In this document: positions 7,752-15,984 of the stretch, piece by piece
Layout of the letters: each line of letters opens with the position of its first letter
How positions within the stretch are numbered: the stretch's first letter is position 1
From: Paracoccaceae bacterium
GTDB taxonomy: Bacteria; Pseudomonadota; Alphaproteobacteria; Rhodobacterales; Rhodobacteraceae
Direction of reading: 5' to 3'
DNA length: 64,000 nucleotides
Assembly: GCA_014872815.1 (NCBI GenBank)
Contig: WKFK01000012.1
Span: 372,001-436,000, forward strand
Translations under genes and position numbers: made by a program
Notes under the pieces: generated by a model
Databases searched by the model: none
The model's input: only the letters and a program-made list of their open reading frames with translations
What the model was told of the DNA's origin: nothing

Positions 7752-8456
7752 CTACGCGCGGCTCTTACACCTTTCTAGGAAGCTGTCTGCGCGAACACGA
7801 ACTGTCTCACTACGCCCCGCACCGACAAATTCCATCACTTGCTCTAGAGGAAATTCTGCTCGGATCACCTGACGGTGCCGCTCTGTCGCCGGATCATTTG
7901 GATGCGTAAAACGAAGCTGTGCAAAACACTGCACGATTTGTCCCTGCTGCTCGAAACGGTAATCTGTGAAACGTTTACCCGGTTCCAAAAAATATTCGTA
8001 AACCTCGTCACCAAACTCAATGTGTTCCGCAATGATCTTGGAAAAACTGTAGCCAAGACGGTCACGATTTTGCCATTGCCACACATGCACGAGTTCGTGA
8101 GCCATAAGCCAGCGGTCACTCTCATAAATGCTTGTAGAAAAATCCCAAAGGAATTGGTCAAAGAATACTTTATTCCCAATTGCCAGGGCATCTGCCCCAA
8201 ACAACCCGGGAAGGGACGCAGCCAGGCTTTCCGACCCGGCAAAACGATCCGTCAGCTCATCTTCACGCGCCACCAGCTCAAAAGCTTCTCGCGCTTTTGC
8301 TTTCTCCGACGCCCAACCGACAAACGACACCTGACTAAAATCCAAGTTACGCGTCAGAATGTCTTGGCTGTAATCAATTTCACCCTCAGTCATGTCTCTC
8401 GAACAAGACGCCAGGGCCAACACAATACCAGTAAGTGAAAACAATCTTGAAAACAT
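7752..8456 (-). CDS. Putative lipoprotein with an HExxH-like (HELVH) metalloprotease motif
   Basis: The ATG at 8456 gives about 234 residues. A signal sequence ends in the lipobox L-A-S-C, predicting lipidation at Cys18 and envelope location. Mid-protein, LMAHELVHVWQWQNRD carries HELVH, the zinc-binding and catalytic HExxH pattern, and the ELxHVWQ context resembles the short conserved patch of DUF4157-like proteins. I do not recognise the rest of the family, and no third zinc ligand can be assigned with certainty. The gene is AT-richer than its neighbours and lies inside the clpX-repeat-bounded segment. A peptidase function is inference from the motif alone. Confidence 0.7.
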   Translation of the reverse strand: MFSRLFSLTGIVLALASCSRDMTEGEIDYSQDILTRNLDFSQVSFVGWASEKAKAREAFELVAREDELTDRFAGSESLAASLPGLFGADALAIGNKVFFDQFLWDFSTSIYESDRWLMAHELVHVWQWQNRDRLGYSFSKIIAEHIEFGDEVYEYFLEPGKRFTDYRFEQQGQIVQCFAQLRFTHPNDPATERHRQVIRAEFPLEQVMEFVGAGRSETVRVRADSFLERCKSRA

Positions 8457-8717
8457 ATTGGGCAAAACAAACACCTCTAAAAATAAATACGCTTAAACTA
8501 AACACAGCCCATACATTTTTGTCCAACAATTTGAGTTATCGCATGCTCAGTTAGAACAAAACGATATGTCCCATTGCCTCCAGCTGCTCTCAACGGTCTC
8601 GGGCGTATGACAGTGCTCGCCCCCGTCAACATACTCATCTGGCGTACTTTCAAGTTGCAAACTGCTCCGCATTTTCTACTATTTAACAAGCATTTCCAGC
8701 CGAGCTCGGAGCCCTTT

Positions 8718-9314
8718 ATGACCAATCGCATTTTCAGCACGCTTTGCATCGCAACCGCCTCTCTCCTGCTCACCACTTTCCCCGCATTGGCGCACGGTGA
8801 AGTCGGCTATGGCGGCGGCTTTGTCGCCGGATTCACCCACCCCATACTCGGATGGGATCACGTGGCCGCCATGGTGGCTGTGGGCCTCTGGGGCGCGTTT
8901 CTAGGCACCCCGGCCATCTGGATCCTGCCCGTGGTCTTCCCGCTCGTCATGGCGCTTGGCGCGGTGCTCGGCATCCTCGGCACCCCCGTGCCCGCCATTG
9001 AAACCGGCATCGCTCTGTCTGCCGTGGTGTTGGGGGGCATGATCGCCTTTGCCGTGAAGGCCCCGATATGGGTCGCCGCAGTGATCGTCGGTGCCTTTGC
9101 CATCTTCCACGGCTATGCCCACGGCACAGAGTTGCCCGGCTCGGTGAATGCCTTTGCCTATGCCGCTGGGTTTGTGATCTCCACCGGCATCCTGCATCTC
9201 ATTGGCATCGCCTTCGGGTTGCTGATCAAATGGCCCGCCGGTCGTATGGCCGTGCGCGGCGCAGGCGGGCTGATCTCGCTGGCGGGCGTGGCTTTTCTGA
9301 CCGGCATGGCATGA
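8718..9314 (+). CDS. hupE: HupE/UreJ-family membrane protein (putative nickel or cobalt transporter)
   Basis: 198 residues: a signal-like first segment ending in ALAHGE, then about six transmembrane helices. The family's metal-binding signature HPxxGxDH is present (HPILGWDH), and so is the second hallmark FHGYAHGTELP. HupE/UreJ proteins are inner-membrane secondary transporters, mostly of nickel, and normally sit with hydrogenase or urease genes; neither is in this window. The ATG at 8718 is chosen because GGAG lies eight bases upstream and the signal peptide begins there. The stop overlaps the next start (ATGA), so the two are translationally coupled. The 240 bp upstream shows no recognisable riboswitch. 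Confidence 0.88.
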   Translation: MTNRIFSTLCIATASLLLTTFPALAHGEVGYGGGFVAGFTHPILGWDHVAAMVAVGLWGAFLGTPAIWILPVVFPLVMALGAVLGILGTPVPAIETGIALSAVVLGGMIAFAVKAPIWVAAVIVGAFAIFHGYAHGTELPGSVNAFAYAAGFVISTGILHLIGIAFGLLIKWPAGRMAVRGAGGLISLAGVAFLTGMA

Positions 9315-9916
9315 TCCGACAAACCCTGAAACACATGCTCTGGACGCCGGTGCTGCTGGTCGCCAATCCGGCCTACGCCCACGCCCCCGTACCGGGCCTC
9401 AAAGGCTTTTACGTCGGCCTGCTGCACCCGTATTCCACGCCACCGCAAGCGCTTATGCTGCTGGGCCTTGGTCTGCTGATAGGCAGTTTCGCCACCTCCA
9501 AAGGCCTGCTCTTTCTCGCCAGCTTCTGCACGCTGAGCCTGCTTGGCGTGTTCACCGGCAGCACGGCCTGGGCGCTGGACAGCGCACTCCTGGTGATGGC
9601 GATCACCACCTGCACGCTGGCCGCCTTGATCCCGGGCAGAGCCCTGCCCCTTGGAGTCCTTCTGTCCGCTGTCAGCGGCTATCTGATCGGCGTCATGTCC
9701 ATCCCCGACCCCGGCCCGTTAAGCGACCGCCTCTTCACCATCACCGGCGCGCTGTTTGGGGCCAACATCGGCCTGCTCTACCTCTGGGGCGCCCGCAACC
9801 TGATCCCCGCGCGCTTTGCCTACGCCTGGGTTCCCCTCGCCTTCCGCATCACCGCCGCCTGGCTCAGCGCCATAGCGCTATTGATGCTGGCTTTGGGTAT
9901 TGCGGGAGTCGAATAA
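9311..9916 (+). CDS. HupE-like second membrane protein
   Basis: 201 residues, starting at the ATGA overlap with hupE. After a signal-like segment (ending AYAHAP) it has about six hydrophobic helices. The first contains GFYVGLLHPYSTPPQALMLL, which recalls the HPxxGxDH region of HupE but keeps only the His-Pro. This suggests a diverged paralog that pairs with HupE, perhaps as a heteromeric permease. Exact family not recognised. Both proteins have a histidine immediately after the signal region, plausible for metal capture. Membrane location is clear; substrate is not. Confidence 0.75.
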   Translation: MIRQTLKHMLWTPVLLVANPAYAHAPVPGLKGFYVGLLHPYSTPPQALMLLGLGLLIGSFATSKGLLFLASFCTLSLLGVFTGSTAWALDSALLVMAITTCTLAALIPGRALPLGVLLSAVSGYLIGVMSIPDPGPLSDRLFTITGALFGANIGLLYLWGARNLIPARFAYAWVPLAFRITAAWLSAIALLMLALGIAGVE

Positions 9917-9955
9917 ACCTACAACATCCGACAGGCCAGCTCAGCACGGATACTG

Positions 9956-10240
9956 TTACTGAGAACGTTGAAGAATATTCTTAATTTCAACCGTATTCTC
10001 GGCGGCACCCCGAATTCCATGTAGTGCATAGCCCTGATTACTTTGAATTTCCCCTAGCGCCGAAAGTATCTGATTATTGGTCATCCAAACTGCGCAAAGT
10101 ACCGCGAGCTCGTCGTCTACGGTATCGTCAAAACATACGTTTTCAGCCAGCCTCAGCACTTGGCTAGAAGCCTGCGCAAGAACCGGGTTTTGGGGCAGCC
10201 AAGCCAGAATTATAGAAGTGATCACAACAACACGTAACAT
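9956..10240 (-). CDS. Small exported protein of unknown function
   Basis: About 94 residues. The ATG at 10240 is favoured because AGGA lies nine bases upstream; an in-frame ATG at 10255 is the alternative. The N-terminus is a signal peptide ending in VLAQA, followed by a short helical mature part with two cysteines (ENVCFDD and AVLCAVW) that could form one disulfide. No family is recognised. It is convergent with the HupE pair and lies 54 bp beyond the clpX terminator, just inside repeat copy B. Codon use and low GC resemble the accessory lipoprotein rather than the core genes. Confidence 0.6.
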   Translation of the reverse strand: MLRVVVITSIILAWLPQNPVLAQASSQVLRLAENVCFDDTVDDELAVLCAVWMTNNQILSALGEIQSNQGYALHGIRGAAENTVEIKNILQRSQ

Positions 10241-10293
10241 CAACAAATTCCTCATTAAGCGAACACAAGCCTGATCATACAACCAATGTGGAA

Positions 10294-10418
10294 CAAAAAA
10301 AAGGCGCCCCACCGGGACGCCCTTCAAATCTCTGAACTCAAGCGCTGACCTCAGCCCGCCTCAGCTGGCTCTTTCTCGCCTTCGCCGTGGATCATCAACG
10401 GCGCCGCCGCGCAGGTCG
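10294..10418 (-). repeat. Direct repeat copy B: clpX 3' end and terminator (parental copy)
   Basis: The genuine end of clpX plus its terminator, matched by copy A at 6797-6923. The strongest block is the last ~65 bp of coding sequence, with the hairpin and its A-run forming a second block. Confidence 0.85.
10295..10321 (-). terminator. Rho-independent terminator of clpX
   Basis: On the minus strand an 8-bp GC stem (one mismatch) with a 3-base loop is followed by a run of eight T. It begins about 30 bp after the clpX stop. Confidence 0.75.
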
Positions 10419-11616
10419 CCGCTTCTTCGTTCACAACCACTTCGGTCACGCTCTCCTGACCCGGCAGCTCAAACATGGTGTCGAGCAGGATCTCTTCGAG
10501 GATGGAGCGCAGACCACGGGCACCGGTCTTGCGTTCGATCGCGCGGTTGGCAATCGCCTTCAACGCATCGTCGGTAAAGGTCAGCTGCACATCTTCCAGC
10601 TCAAACAGACGTTGATACTGTTTCACCAGCGCGTTTTTCGGCTCGGTCAGGATGATCACCAACGCATCCGCGTCCAGATCTTCCAGCGTTGCCAGAACCG
10701 GCAGACGGCCAACAAATTCCGGAATAAGGCCAAATTTAAGAAGGTCTTCCGGCTCAAGATCCTGGAAGATCTCGCCGACGCCGCGCTCATCATTGTCGCG
10801 CACATCGGCACCAAAGCCCATGGCCGATCCTTTGCCACGCTGCGCGATGATCTTGTCCAGACCCGCAAAGGCGCCGCCACAGACAAACAGGATGTTGGTG
10901 GTGTCCACCTGCAGGAATTCCTGCTGCGGATGTTTTCGGCCACCTTGCGGCGGCACAGAGGCCACGGTGCCTTCCATCAGTTTCAGCAGCGCCTGCTGCA
11001 CACCCTCGCCGGACACGTCACGGGTGATGGACGGGTTCTCAGATTTGCGGGTGATCTTGTCGACTTCGTCGATATAGACGATGCCACGCTGCGCGCGTTC
11101 CACGTTGTACTCAGACGCCTGCAACAGCTTGAGAATGATGTTCTCCACATCCTCGCCCACATAACCGGCCTCGGTCAGTGTGGTTGCATCCGCCATGGTG
11201 AACGGCACGTCCAGAATCCGCGCCAGCGTCTGCGCCAGCAGGGTCTTACCGCAACCGGTTGGACCAATCAGCAGGATGTTGGATTTCGCCAGCTCAATAT
11301 CGCCGGTTTTGGCCGCGTGGTTCAGACGTTTGTAGTGGTTGTGCACCGCCACAGACAGCACGCGTTTCGCGGTGGCCTGACCAATCACATAGTCGTCCAG
11401 CACGTCGCAAATCTCACGTGGTGTTGGCACGCCTTCGGAAGATTTCAGGCCACTGGCCTTGGTCTCTTCGCGGATGATGTCCATGCACAACTCAACGCAT
11501 TCATCACAGATGAACACGGTTGGGCCCGCAATAAGCTTGCGCACCTCGTGCTGGCTCTTTCCACAGAAGCTGCAGTAAAGCGTGTTCTTGCTGTCACCAC
11601 CGGACGTGTTCGACAT
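10351..11616 (-). CDS. clpX: ATP-dependent Clp protease, ATP-binding subunit ClpX
   Basis: 421 residues, normal length. ClpX is the cytosolic AAA+ unfoldase that feeds substrates to ClpP; in alphaproteobacteria it degrades cell-cycle regulators. Visible: the C4 zinc finger (Cys15, Cys18, Cys37, Cys40), Walker A GPTGCGKT (118-125), the GYVG pore loop (151-154), Walker B with IDEVD (182-186), the RKH pore residues (226-228) and the C-terminal domain. The tail after the AAA+ core ends in a charged KEPAEAG segment that is duplicated at 6855-6923. clpP lies upstream with 134 bp between them, including a strong hairpin, so clpX may have its own promoter or reduced read-through. Confidence 0.98.
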   Translation of the reverse strand: MSNTSGGDSKNTLYCSFCGKSQHEVRKLIAGPTVFICDECVELCMDIIREETKASGLKSSEGVPTPREICDVLDDYVIGQATAKRVLSVAVHNHYKRLNHAAKTGDIELAKSNILLIGPTGCGKTLLAQTLARILDVPFTMADATTLTEAGYVGEDVENIILKLLQASEYNVERAQRGIVYIDEVDKITRKSENPSITRDVSGEGVQQALLKLMEGTVASVPPQGGRKHPQQEFLQVDTTNILFVCGGAFAGLDKIIAQRGKGSAMGFGADVRDNDERGVGEIFQDLEPEDLLKFGLIPEFVGRLPVLATLEDLDADALVIILTEPKNALVKQYQRLFELEDVQLTFTDDALKAIANRAIERKTGARGLRSILEEILLDTMFELPGQESVTEVVVNEEAATCAAAPLMIHGEGEKEPAEAG

Positions 11617-11711
11617 ATCGTACCTTTCAGGCCAAATCTCGCCCCCATTTGGAGAGGGCCACCCACCGTCTTGCCAGCTTAGGCCAGCGTCAAAGTGGGC
11701 ACAATGCGAAA

Positions 11712-11743
11712 GTGCCCAGCGGCGTCTTTGCGCCGCCGGGCAC
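11712..11743. terminator. Long inverted repeat between clpP and clpX
   Basis: Thirteen-base-pair stem with one mismatch (GTGCCC-GCGGCG arms) around the loop TCTTTG, starting 8 bp after the clpP stop. No strong T-run follows on the minus strand, so it may attenuate or protect mRNA rather than fully terminate clpP transcription. Confidence 0.55.
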
Positions 11744-11750
11744 GCACTAG

Positions 11751-12383
11751 TTAGCTTTCTTCGTCATCACCTTTGGCGCGGTTTTCCACGATCTCATCGA
11801 TGAGACCCCACTCCTTGGCCTCTTCCGGGCTCATGAAGTTGTCGCGCTCAAGACCGGCTTCCACCTCTTCGTAGGTGCGGCCCGTGTGTTTGACATAGAT
11901 TTCGTTCAGACGCTTCTTCAGCTTCAGCGTCTCTTCGGCGTGGATCATGATGTCCGTCGCCTGACCCTGATAACCACCGGACGGCTGGTGCACCATCACG
12001 CGGCTGTTTGGCAGGGAGAACCGCATACCGGCCTCCCCCGCAGTCAGCAGCAGCGAGCCCATGGAGGCCGCCTGACCAATCACCAGCGTGCTCACCTTCG
12101 GCTTGATGTACTGCATGGTGTCATAGATCGACAGACCAGAGGTCACCACACCACCAGGGCTGTTGATGTACATGCTGATCTCTTTGGACGGGTTTTCCGC
12201 CTCCAGGTGCAAAAGCTGTGCCACGATCAGGGACGACATGCCGTCATGCACCGGACCGTTGAGGAAAATGATGCGCTCTTTGAGCAGGCGCGAGAAAATG
12301 TCATACGCGCGTTCGCCCCGGCTGGTCTGTTCCACAACCATGGGCACCAAGGTATTCATATACGTTTCATAAGGGTCGTTCAT
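11751..12383 (-). CDS. clpP: ATP-dependent Clp protease proteolytic subunit
   Basis: 210 residues. ClpP is the serine peptidase that forms a double heptameric chamber and works with ClpX and ClpA. The catalytic triad is visible: Ser107 in GQAASMGS, His132 in MVHQPSGG and Asp181 in [26 protein letters not shown], the oxyanion-loop segment, is at 74-81. It is the first gene of the minus-strand clpP-clpX pair. Upstream, 12384-12594 contains no gene but carries a 13-bp tandem direct repeat at 12518-12545. Ordinary and confident. Confidence 0.98.
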   Translation of the reverse strand: MNDPYETYMNTLVPMVVEQTSRGERAYDIFSRLLKERIIFLNGPVHDGMSSLIVAQLLHLEAENPSKEISMYINSPGGVVTSGLSIYDTMQYIKPKVSTLVIGQAASMGSLLLTAGEAGMRFSLPNSRVMVHQPSGGYQGQATDIMIHAEETLKLKKRLNEIYVKHTGRTYEEVEAGLERDNFMSPEEAKEWGLIDEIVENRAKGDDEES

Positions 12384-12517
12384 ATCGCCTGCCTGTTGAT
12401 CGCTTTGCGGCCCGCCCGTCGGACCCTACCACGAGAGTCTTAGTCTTGGGTTCAGGGGGCTGCAAGGCCACCTAAGGATTTTTGGGTTAAGGGGAGGTAA
12501 AGATGCGGGGCTTGGGC

Positions 12518-12545
12518 GATCAAATCTACGGGGATCAAATCTACG
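12518..12545. repeat. Tandem direct repeat GATCAAATCTACG (two copies, 15-bp period)
   Basis: Two perfect 13-bp copies at 12518-12530 and 12533-12545, separated by GG. They lie 135 bp upstream of clpP and downstream of the neighbouring secreted-protein gene. The spacing of about one and a half helical turns is short for one dimeric regulator; function unknown. Confidence 0.7.
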
Positions 12546-12594
12546 TGGCTAGTTTTGATCAGCCGTACCGGCTTCGGCTGCTGGCTTCCGCCTC

Positions 12595-13296
12595 TCACCC
12601 CAAGTGAAGTGGCAGTTCAAATACAATGTCATCGATGCCGATTGGAGCACCGCCTGTATTGATAAACTCAATACCTTTAACCTTTCGCTCCAAATCTTTG
12701 GTCGCAAATGTGAAGCGCCCAAATCGAGTCAGTCGCATTGGTGTGCCGATGAGCGCGCCGTCTTCCCCAAAGAAGCTCACAACCGCAACAGGGTCGGCGC
12801 GTTCCTTGTCGTCGAGCGGTTCAAGATCAAATCCAAAAACAAACTGCCTGTTCACAAACTTGACCACAATGGTACCGAAACCAACAGCGCGATCACGTGT
12901 TTGGATCGTTGGTTCAAACACTCGGGAAGTGAGGATAACGTCGCCCGATCCATCATCCGTCAGTATAGTTTGAAGCGTGGATTTCCCGGATCTGGTCTGC
13001 CCGACTTTAAGTGGATTGGAAGGGGCCCCATAATTCACACCAAACGTGCGATTGCCTTCCAAGCGCAAAACCGGAATTTGTCCCAGAAAACGGTTGTGAA
13101 CCGTCAAACCAGAATATGGAATCCTTGCAGTATAACTTGTGCCTGGGAAAGGCTTCGCTGCCGTCTTTTGAAAATCAACAATGTCATGCAAGCAACCGCG
13201 AAAGTCGCGTCGGTTTACCTGAATAATCTCACCGGCCACCAACTGCGACGGCAACGAAACGATCATCACCGCCAGTACTTTTCTAAGACTGTTCAT
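12595..13296 (-). CDS. Exported protein of unknown function with beta-rich C-terminus
   Basis: From the ATG at 13296, 233 residues with a signal peptide (cleavage near LVAG-EIIQ). An earlier in-frame start would put 32 charged residues before the signal sequence, so it is rejected. The mature part looks beta-rich, and its end (INTGGAPIGIDDIVFE) resembles the last strands of the jelly-roll domain common in PEP-CTERM proteins, but there is no sorting motif or C-terminal transmembrane helix. No function can be named. GC is lower than in the clp genes. Upstream, 13297-13457 contains nothing recognisable. Confidence 0.7.
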   Translation of the reverse strand: MNSLRKVLAVMIVSLPSQLVAGEIIQVNRRDFRGCLHDIVDFQKTAAKPFPGTSYTARIPYSGLTVHNRFLGQIPVLRLEGNRTFGVNYGAPSNPLKVGQTRSGKSTLQTILTDDGSGDVILTSRVFEPTIQTRDRAVGFGTIVVKFVNRQFVFGFDLEPLDDKERADPVAVVSFFGEDGALIGTPMRLTRFGRFTFATKDLERKVKGIEFINTGGAPIGIDDIVFELPLHLG

Positions 13297-13457
13297 TTTC
13301 CCAAGCTTATGCACAGGTTTTACCCGCCTCCGAGAAGCAAGGCTGTTGTAACAACTAACGACCGTGAGTTGTACCACTACTTGCCAAAACACCCAATTTG
13401 GCGCCGCACGATTGACAGTCTACGCTTGCCCATAAGGCACTACAAAGGTCTCCCACC

Positions 13458-13724
13458 TTAACGTCTTGTCAAACCCCGTTCGCCCTCTGGCAACTCGCCA
13501 AGAAACTCGGGTTTTCTGACGTGCTGGTTCACCTCCCTGCGCGCGTCGGTTAGCTCCACGCGGTTCATCTTTTCGACAAGCTGGATACAGGCTTCTTGAA
13601 AGGCCATTAACTCCTGGCGACGTTCTTGCTGACTCCCGGCATTGGACGCACGCTCCAAGGCCCTCTGTGCAATTTCAGCCAGCAAGAACGCCCGCTCTAG
13701 AAGCTGGTTCGGGGTACTATGCAT
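13458..13724 (-). CDS. Small helical protein, hypothetical
   Basis: 88 residues, highly charged and predicted helical, with heptad-like spacing of Leu and Ala (LLERAFLLAEIAQRALERA, then LMAFQEACIQLVEKM). There is no signal peptide and no membrane segment. No clear Shine-Dalgarno precedes the ATG. The amino acid composition is that of a real protein rather than an antisense frame, but I recognise no family and the call rests on composition alone. The 13725-13997 gap between it and the LysR gene is AT-rich, may hold promoters for both, and contains no other feature I can support. Confidence 0.5.
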   Translation of the reverse strand: MHSTPNQLLERAFLLAEIAQRALERASNAGSQQERRQELMAFQEACIQLVEKMNRVELTDARREVNQHVRKPEFLGELPEGERGLTRR

Positions 13725-13997
13725 TGCGCATACTCGCTACTTAATCGCCGTCGAAAGGCCCCTTTTCTCCGTTAGGGAGAAAACCCACCTCATTACTCGC
13801 TTAACATGGCCAAATCCGGCATCGATTTGCGCATCTCTCTCGCCAAACACTCCGGCAATCCAGAGCGCAACCACTTGATAAACAACAAATTTACCCCAAA
13901 CCAAACTCTTCTGGAGTACCCAAAACGCTAATTCGTCTTGCGCCGTGTAACAACTTCAATAAATACTCAGAATATAAGCAAAAAAAGAACACGTTTT

Positions 13998-14897
13998 ATG
14001 AAGCGAAACCTTCCTCCGCTTAACGCTCTAAAAGCCTTCGAAGCCACGGCACGGCATTCGAGCTTTTCCAAAGCAGGGGAAGAACTCAGAGTCACCCACA
14101 CCTCTGTTGCCCGCCACGTTCGCAATCTGGAAGACTGGCTGAGAGCGCCTCTGGTGCATAAATCCGGACGCAACATTTCGCTCACCAATCTGGGCAAGGC
14201 CTACCATGCGGAGGTTGAGCGTATCTTCACAAACTTGGAGCACGTGACAGATCGGCTGGTCGCCAGCGTCTCAAAAACCGTGAGATTGAGCGTTGAACCT
14301 TTCTTTGCGCATCAATGGCTGGCGCAGAAACTCGCTGAGACGCCTGATGCCACAACTAACGCAGATTTCGAGCTCTCGGCCGAACTCAGCGCGGATGTGA
14401 TTGATCTGGACAACAGTGACTTTGACCTCGCGGTGCGATTTGTCTCAAACGAAAACCAGACAAAGGACATGCACATCTTCAGCCAGGAGACCATGTATCC
14501 CTATGTCTCCCGATCACTCGTGACAGAAGACGACAGCCCTGAGGAAAAACTGGAGGCCCTTTACGCTCTGGACCTGATGTATTCGTATCGCAAAGAACGA
14601 TGGGACCAATGGTTTCAAGCCGCCGGGATTACACCAAAGTCGGCCCTCAAGTATTACAGGCAAACTGACTTTCGCTTGGGCATGTTGTCGGTTCTGACAG
14701 GCAAGGCCGCCATGATTGTCACACCCAGCCTTGTTCAGGAAGAACTCCGGGGCGGCTTGCTCTGCCGGGTAAGCGAGGTCGGCATTGACACGGGGGGATT
14801 TGCGCTGCTTGTGTCCAAACGCGCCCAAACCCGCCCTGCCGTTCAACACGCCCTGGCGTTTCTTAAACCCCTTCTCGCCACCTACACCGTGAAATAA
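13998..14897 (+). CDS. LysR-family transcriptional regulator (GcvA-like)
   Basis: 299 residues from the ATG at 13998; an earlier in-frame ATG adds a poorly supported extension. The N-terminal winged helix-turn-helix (PPLNALKAFEATARHSSFSKAGEELRVTHTSVARHVRNLEDWL) has the PLNALRAFEAxARH opening typical of the GcvA/AmpR-like branch, followed by a LysR substrate-binding domain. The inducer is unknown. LysR proteins often control a neighbour: the Tag-like glycosylase gene follows 13 bp downstream on the same strand, so the two may be co-transcribed; the gene to the left is not a typical target. Confidence 0.85.
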   Translation: MKRNLPPLNALKAFEATARHSSFSKAGEELRVTHTSVARHVRNLEDWLRAPLVHKSGRNISLTNLGKAYHAEVERIFTNLEHVTDRLVASVSKTVRLSVEPFFAHQWLAQKLAETPDATTNADFELSAELSADVIDLDNSDFDLAVRFVSNENQTKDMHIFSQETMYPYVSRSLVTEDDSPEEKLEALYALDLMYSYRKERWDQWFQAAGITPKSALKYYRQTDFRLGMLSVLTGKAAMIVTPSLVQEELRGGLLCRVSEVGIDTGGFALLVSKRAQTRPAVQHALAFLKPLLATYTVK

Positions 14898-14910
14898 CAG
14901 GACCCACCTG

Positions 14911-15573
14911 ATGCGCAGCTTCGAAGACCTCTTCGCCATTTCCGCCGAGCGCAAGGGCGGTACCGACGCGCTCGAAGCTTTGCTCACAAAGCCCAAATCC
15001 GCCGCAGACCTCGCGCAAATCCCCGAAGACCGCTGGCTGGCGCAATTCACCAAGGGCGTCTTTCAGGCGGGCTTCAACTGGCAGGTCATCGAAAACAAAT
15101 GGGACGGGTTTGAAGCCGCCTTCCACGGTTTTGACGTCGACCGCTGCGCCTTCATGCATGACGAAGACATGGACCGCCTGATGTCCAACACAGACATCGT
15201 GCGCAATGGCCCAAAAATCCGCACCGTGCTGGAAAACGCCCATTTCATCCAATCCCTGCGCGCGGACGGCGGCGCGGGCAAAGTGCTCGGCGGCTGGGCC
15301 AGCACCGATTACGTGAACCAACTCGAGTTCATGAAAAAAGGCGGCTCCCGCATCGGCGGCGCCACTGGGCAATATGCGCTGCGGTTCCTCGGCAAAGACA
15401 GCTTTATCCTGTCCCGCGATGTGGTGGCCCGCCTGATTGCCGAAGGCATCATCGACAAACACCCCACCTCCAAAGGCGCGATGAAAAAGGTCCAGGAGGC
15501 CTTCAACATCTGGATGGATCAATCTGGCCGCAGCCTGACCGAAATCAGCCGCGTGTTGGCGATGAGCCTTTAA
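14911..15573 (+). CDS. DNA-3-methyladenine glycosylase I (Tag)-like protein
   Basis: 220 residues. The central WLAQFTKGVFQAGFNWQVIENKWDGFEAAF block matches the helix-hairpin-helix glycosylase fold of Tag, and the VRNGPKIRTVLENAHFI segment follows as expected. Tag removes 3-methyladenine from alkylated DNA. E. coli Tag binds a structural zinc through N-terminal Cys/His and C-terminal His/Cys residues; the N-terminal RCxW-type motif is absent here and the C-terminal pair is not evident. It therefore belongs to a divergent branch, and activity on 3-methyladenine is inference. It lies 13 bp after the LysR gene and is convergent with the cytochrome pair. Confidence 0.78.
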   Translation: MRSFEDLFAISAERKGGTDALEALLTKPKSAADLAQIPEDRWLAQFTKGVFQAGFNWQVIENKWDGFEAAFHGFDVDRCAFMHDEDMDRLMSNTDIVRNGPKIRTVLENAHFIQSLRADGGAGKVLGGWASTDYVNQLEFMKKGGSRIGGATGQYALRFLGKDSFILSRDVVARLIAEGIIDKHPTSKGAMKKVQEAFNIWMDQSGRSLTEISRVLAMSL

Positions 15574-15579
15574 GCCCGC

Positions 15580-15984
15580 CTAACGCTGAATACTCTCCAG
15601 ATAGGCCAGCAACGCCGCCAACGGCCGTGGCGTCGGGGTGAACACACCATCGCCCACATCAATTGGCACAAGCGGTCCCTCCAGCAGCAGACCAAACTCT
15701 GGCATTTCCGCCCCCGTCACCGGATCGCGGTGATAGCCGTCAATCTCGCTCAACACCGCCGCCACCGGAAACGCTCCGCCCGCGCGTCGCGAAATCGTGG
15801 TCAAGTCCGTTGGCTTGGGAGACATATCGGCGGCCAGCGCCCCATCCCCGCGTCCGCCCGGACCGTGACACATCGCACAGTTCTCCGCAAAAAGCGCCGC
15901 TCCCTCCGGGGCCTCCGGCATCTCCGCCTCCGTACAGGCCAGCACCACGCCCGCCAGCGCCACTAAACCAACCAAGTGCTTCAT
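15580..15984 (-). CDS. Class I cytochrome c, putative lipoprotein
   Basis: 134 residues with one haem-binding CAMCH motif in FAENCAMCHGPGGRGDG. The N-terminal hydrophobic segment ends in VLAC, a plausible lipobox, so the mature protein may be a membrane-tethered lipoprotein on the periplasmic side. The C-terminal LAALLAYLESIQ helix is typical of small cytochromes c. It starts in an ATGA overlap with the preceding cytochrome gene, and the two share the same layout, suggesting tandem duplication. No oxidase or dehydrogenase partner adjoins, so the electron donor and acceptor are unknown. Confidence 0.85.
   Translation of the reverse strand: MKHLVGLVALAGVVLACTEAEMPEAPEGAALFAENCAMCHGPGGRGDGALAADMSPKPTDLTTISRRAGGAFPVAAVLSEIDGYHRDPVTGAEMPEFGLLLEGPLVPIDVGDGVFTPTPRPLAALLAYLESIQR

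Noticed and set aside
7646-7909. Forward open frame of 87 codons near the lipoprotein gene
   Set aside because: No Shine-Dalgarno, no recognisable domain, and its second half lies antisense to the lipoprotein gene. Composition is unlike a real protein; probably a chance frame.
8475-8717. Possible cobalamin or nickel riboswitch upstream of hupE
   Set aside because: I looked for the conserved B12-box and a nickel/cobalt-type helical arrangement and found neither. Only AT-rich sequence and a normal ribosome site are present.
10387-11682. Long forward open frame (431 codons) opposite clpX
   Set aside because: It is fully antisense to the confident clpX gene and encodes a His/Gln/Arg-rich, low-complexity product of the kind produced by opposite-strand reading of GC-rich codons. 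Similar long antisense frames occur opposite proS, scpA, pccA and others.
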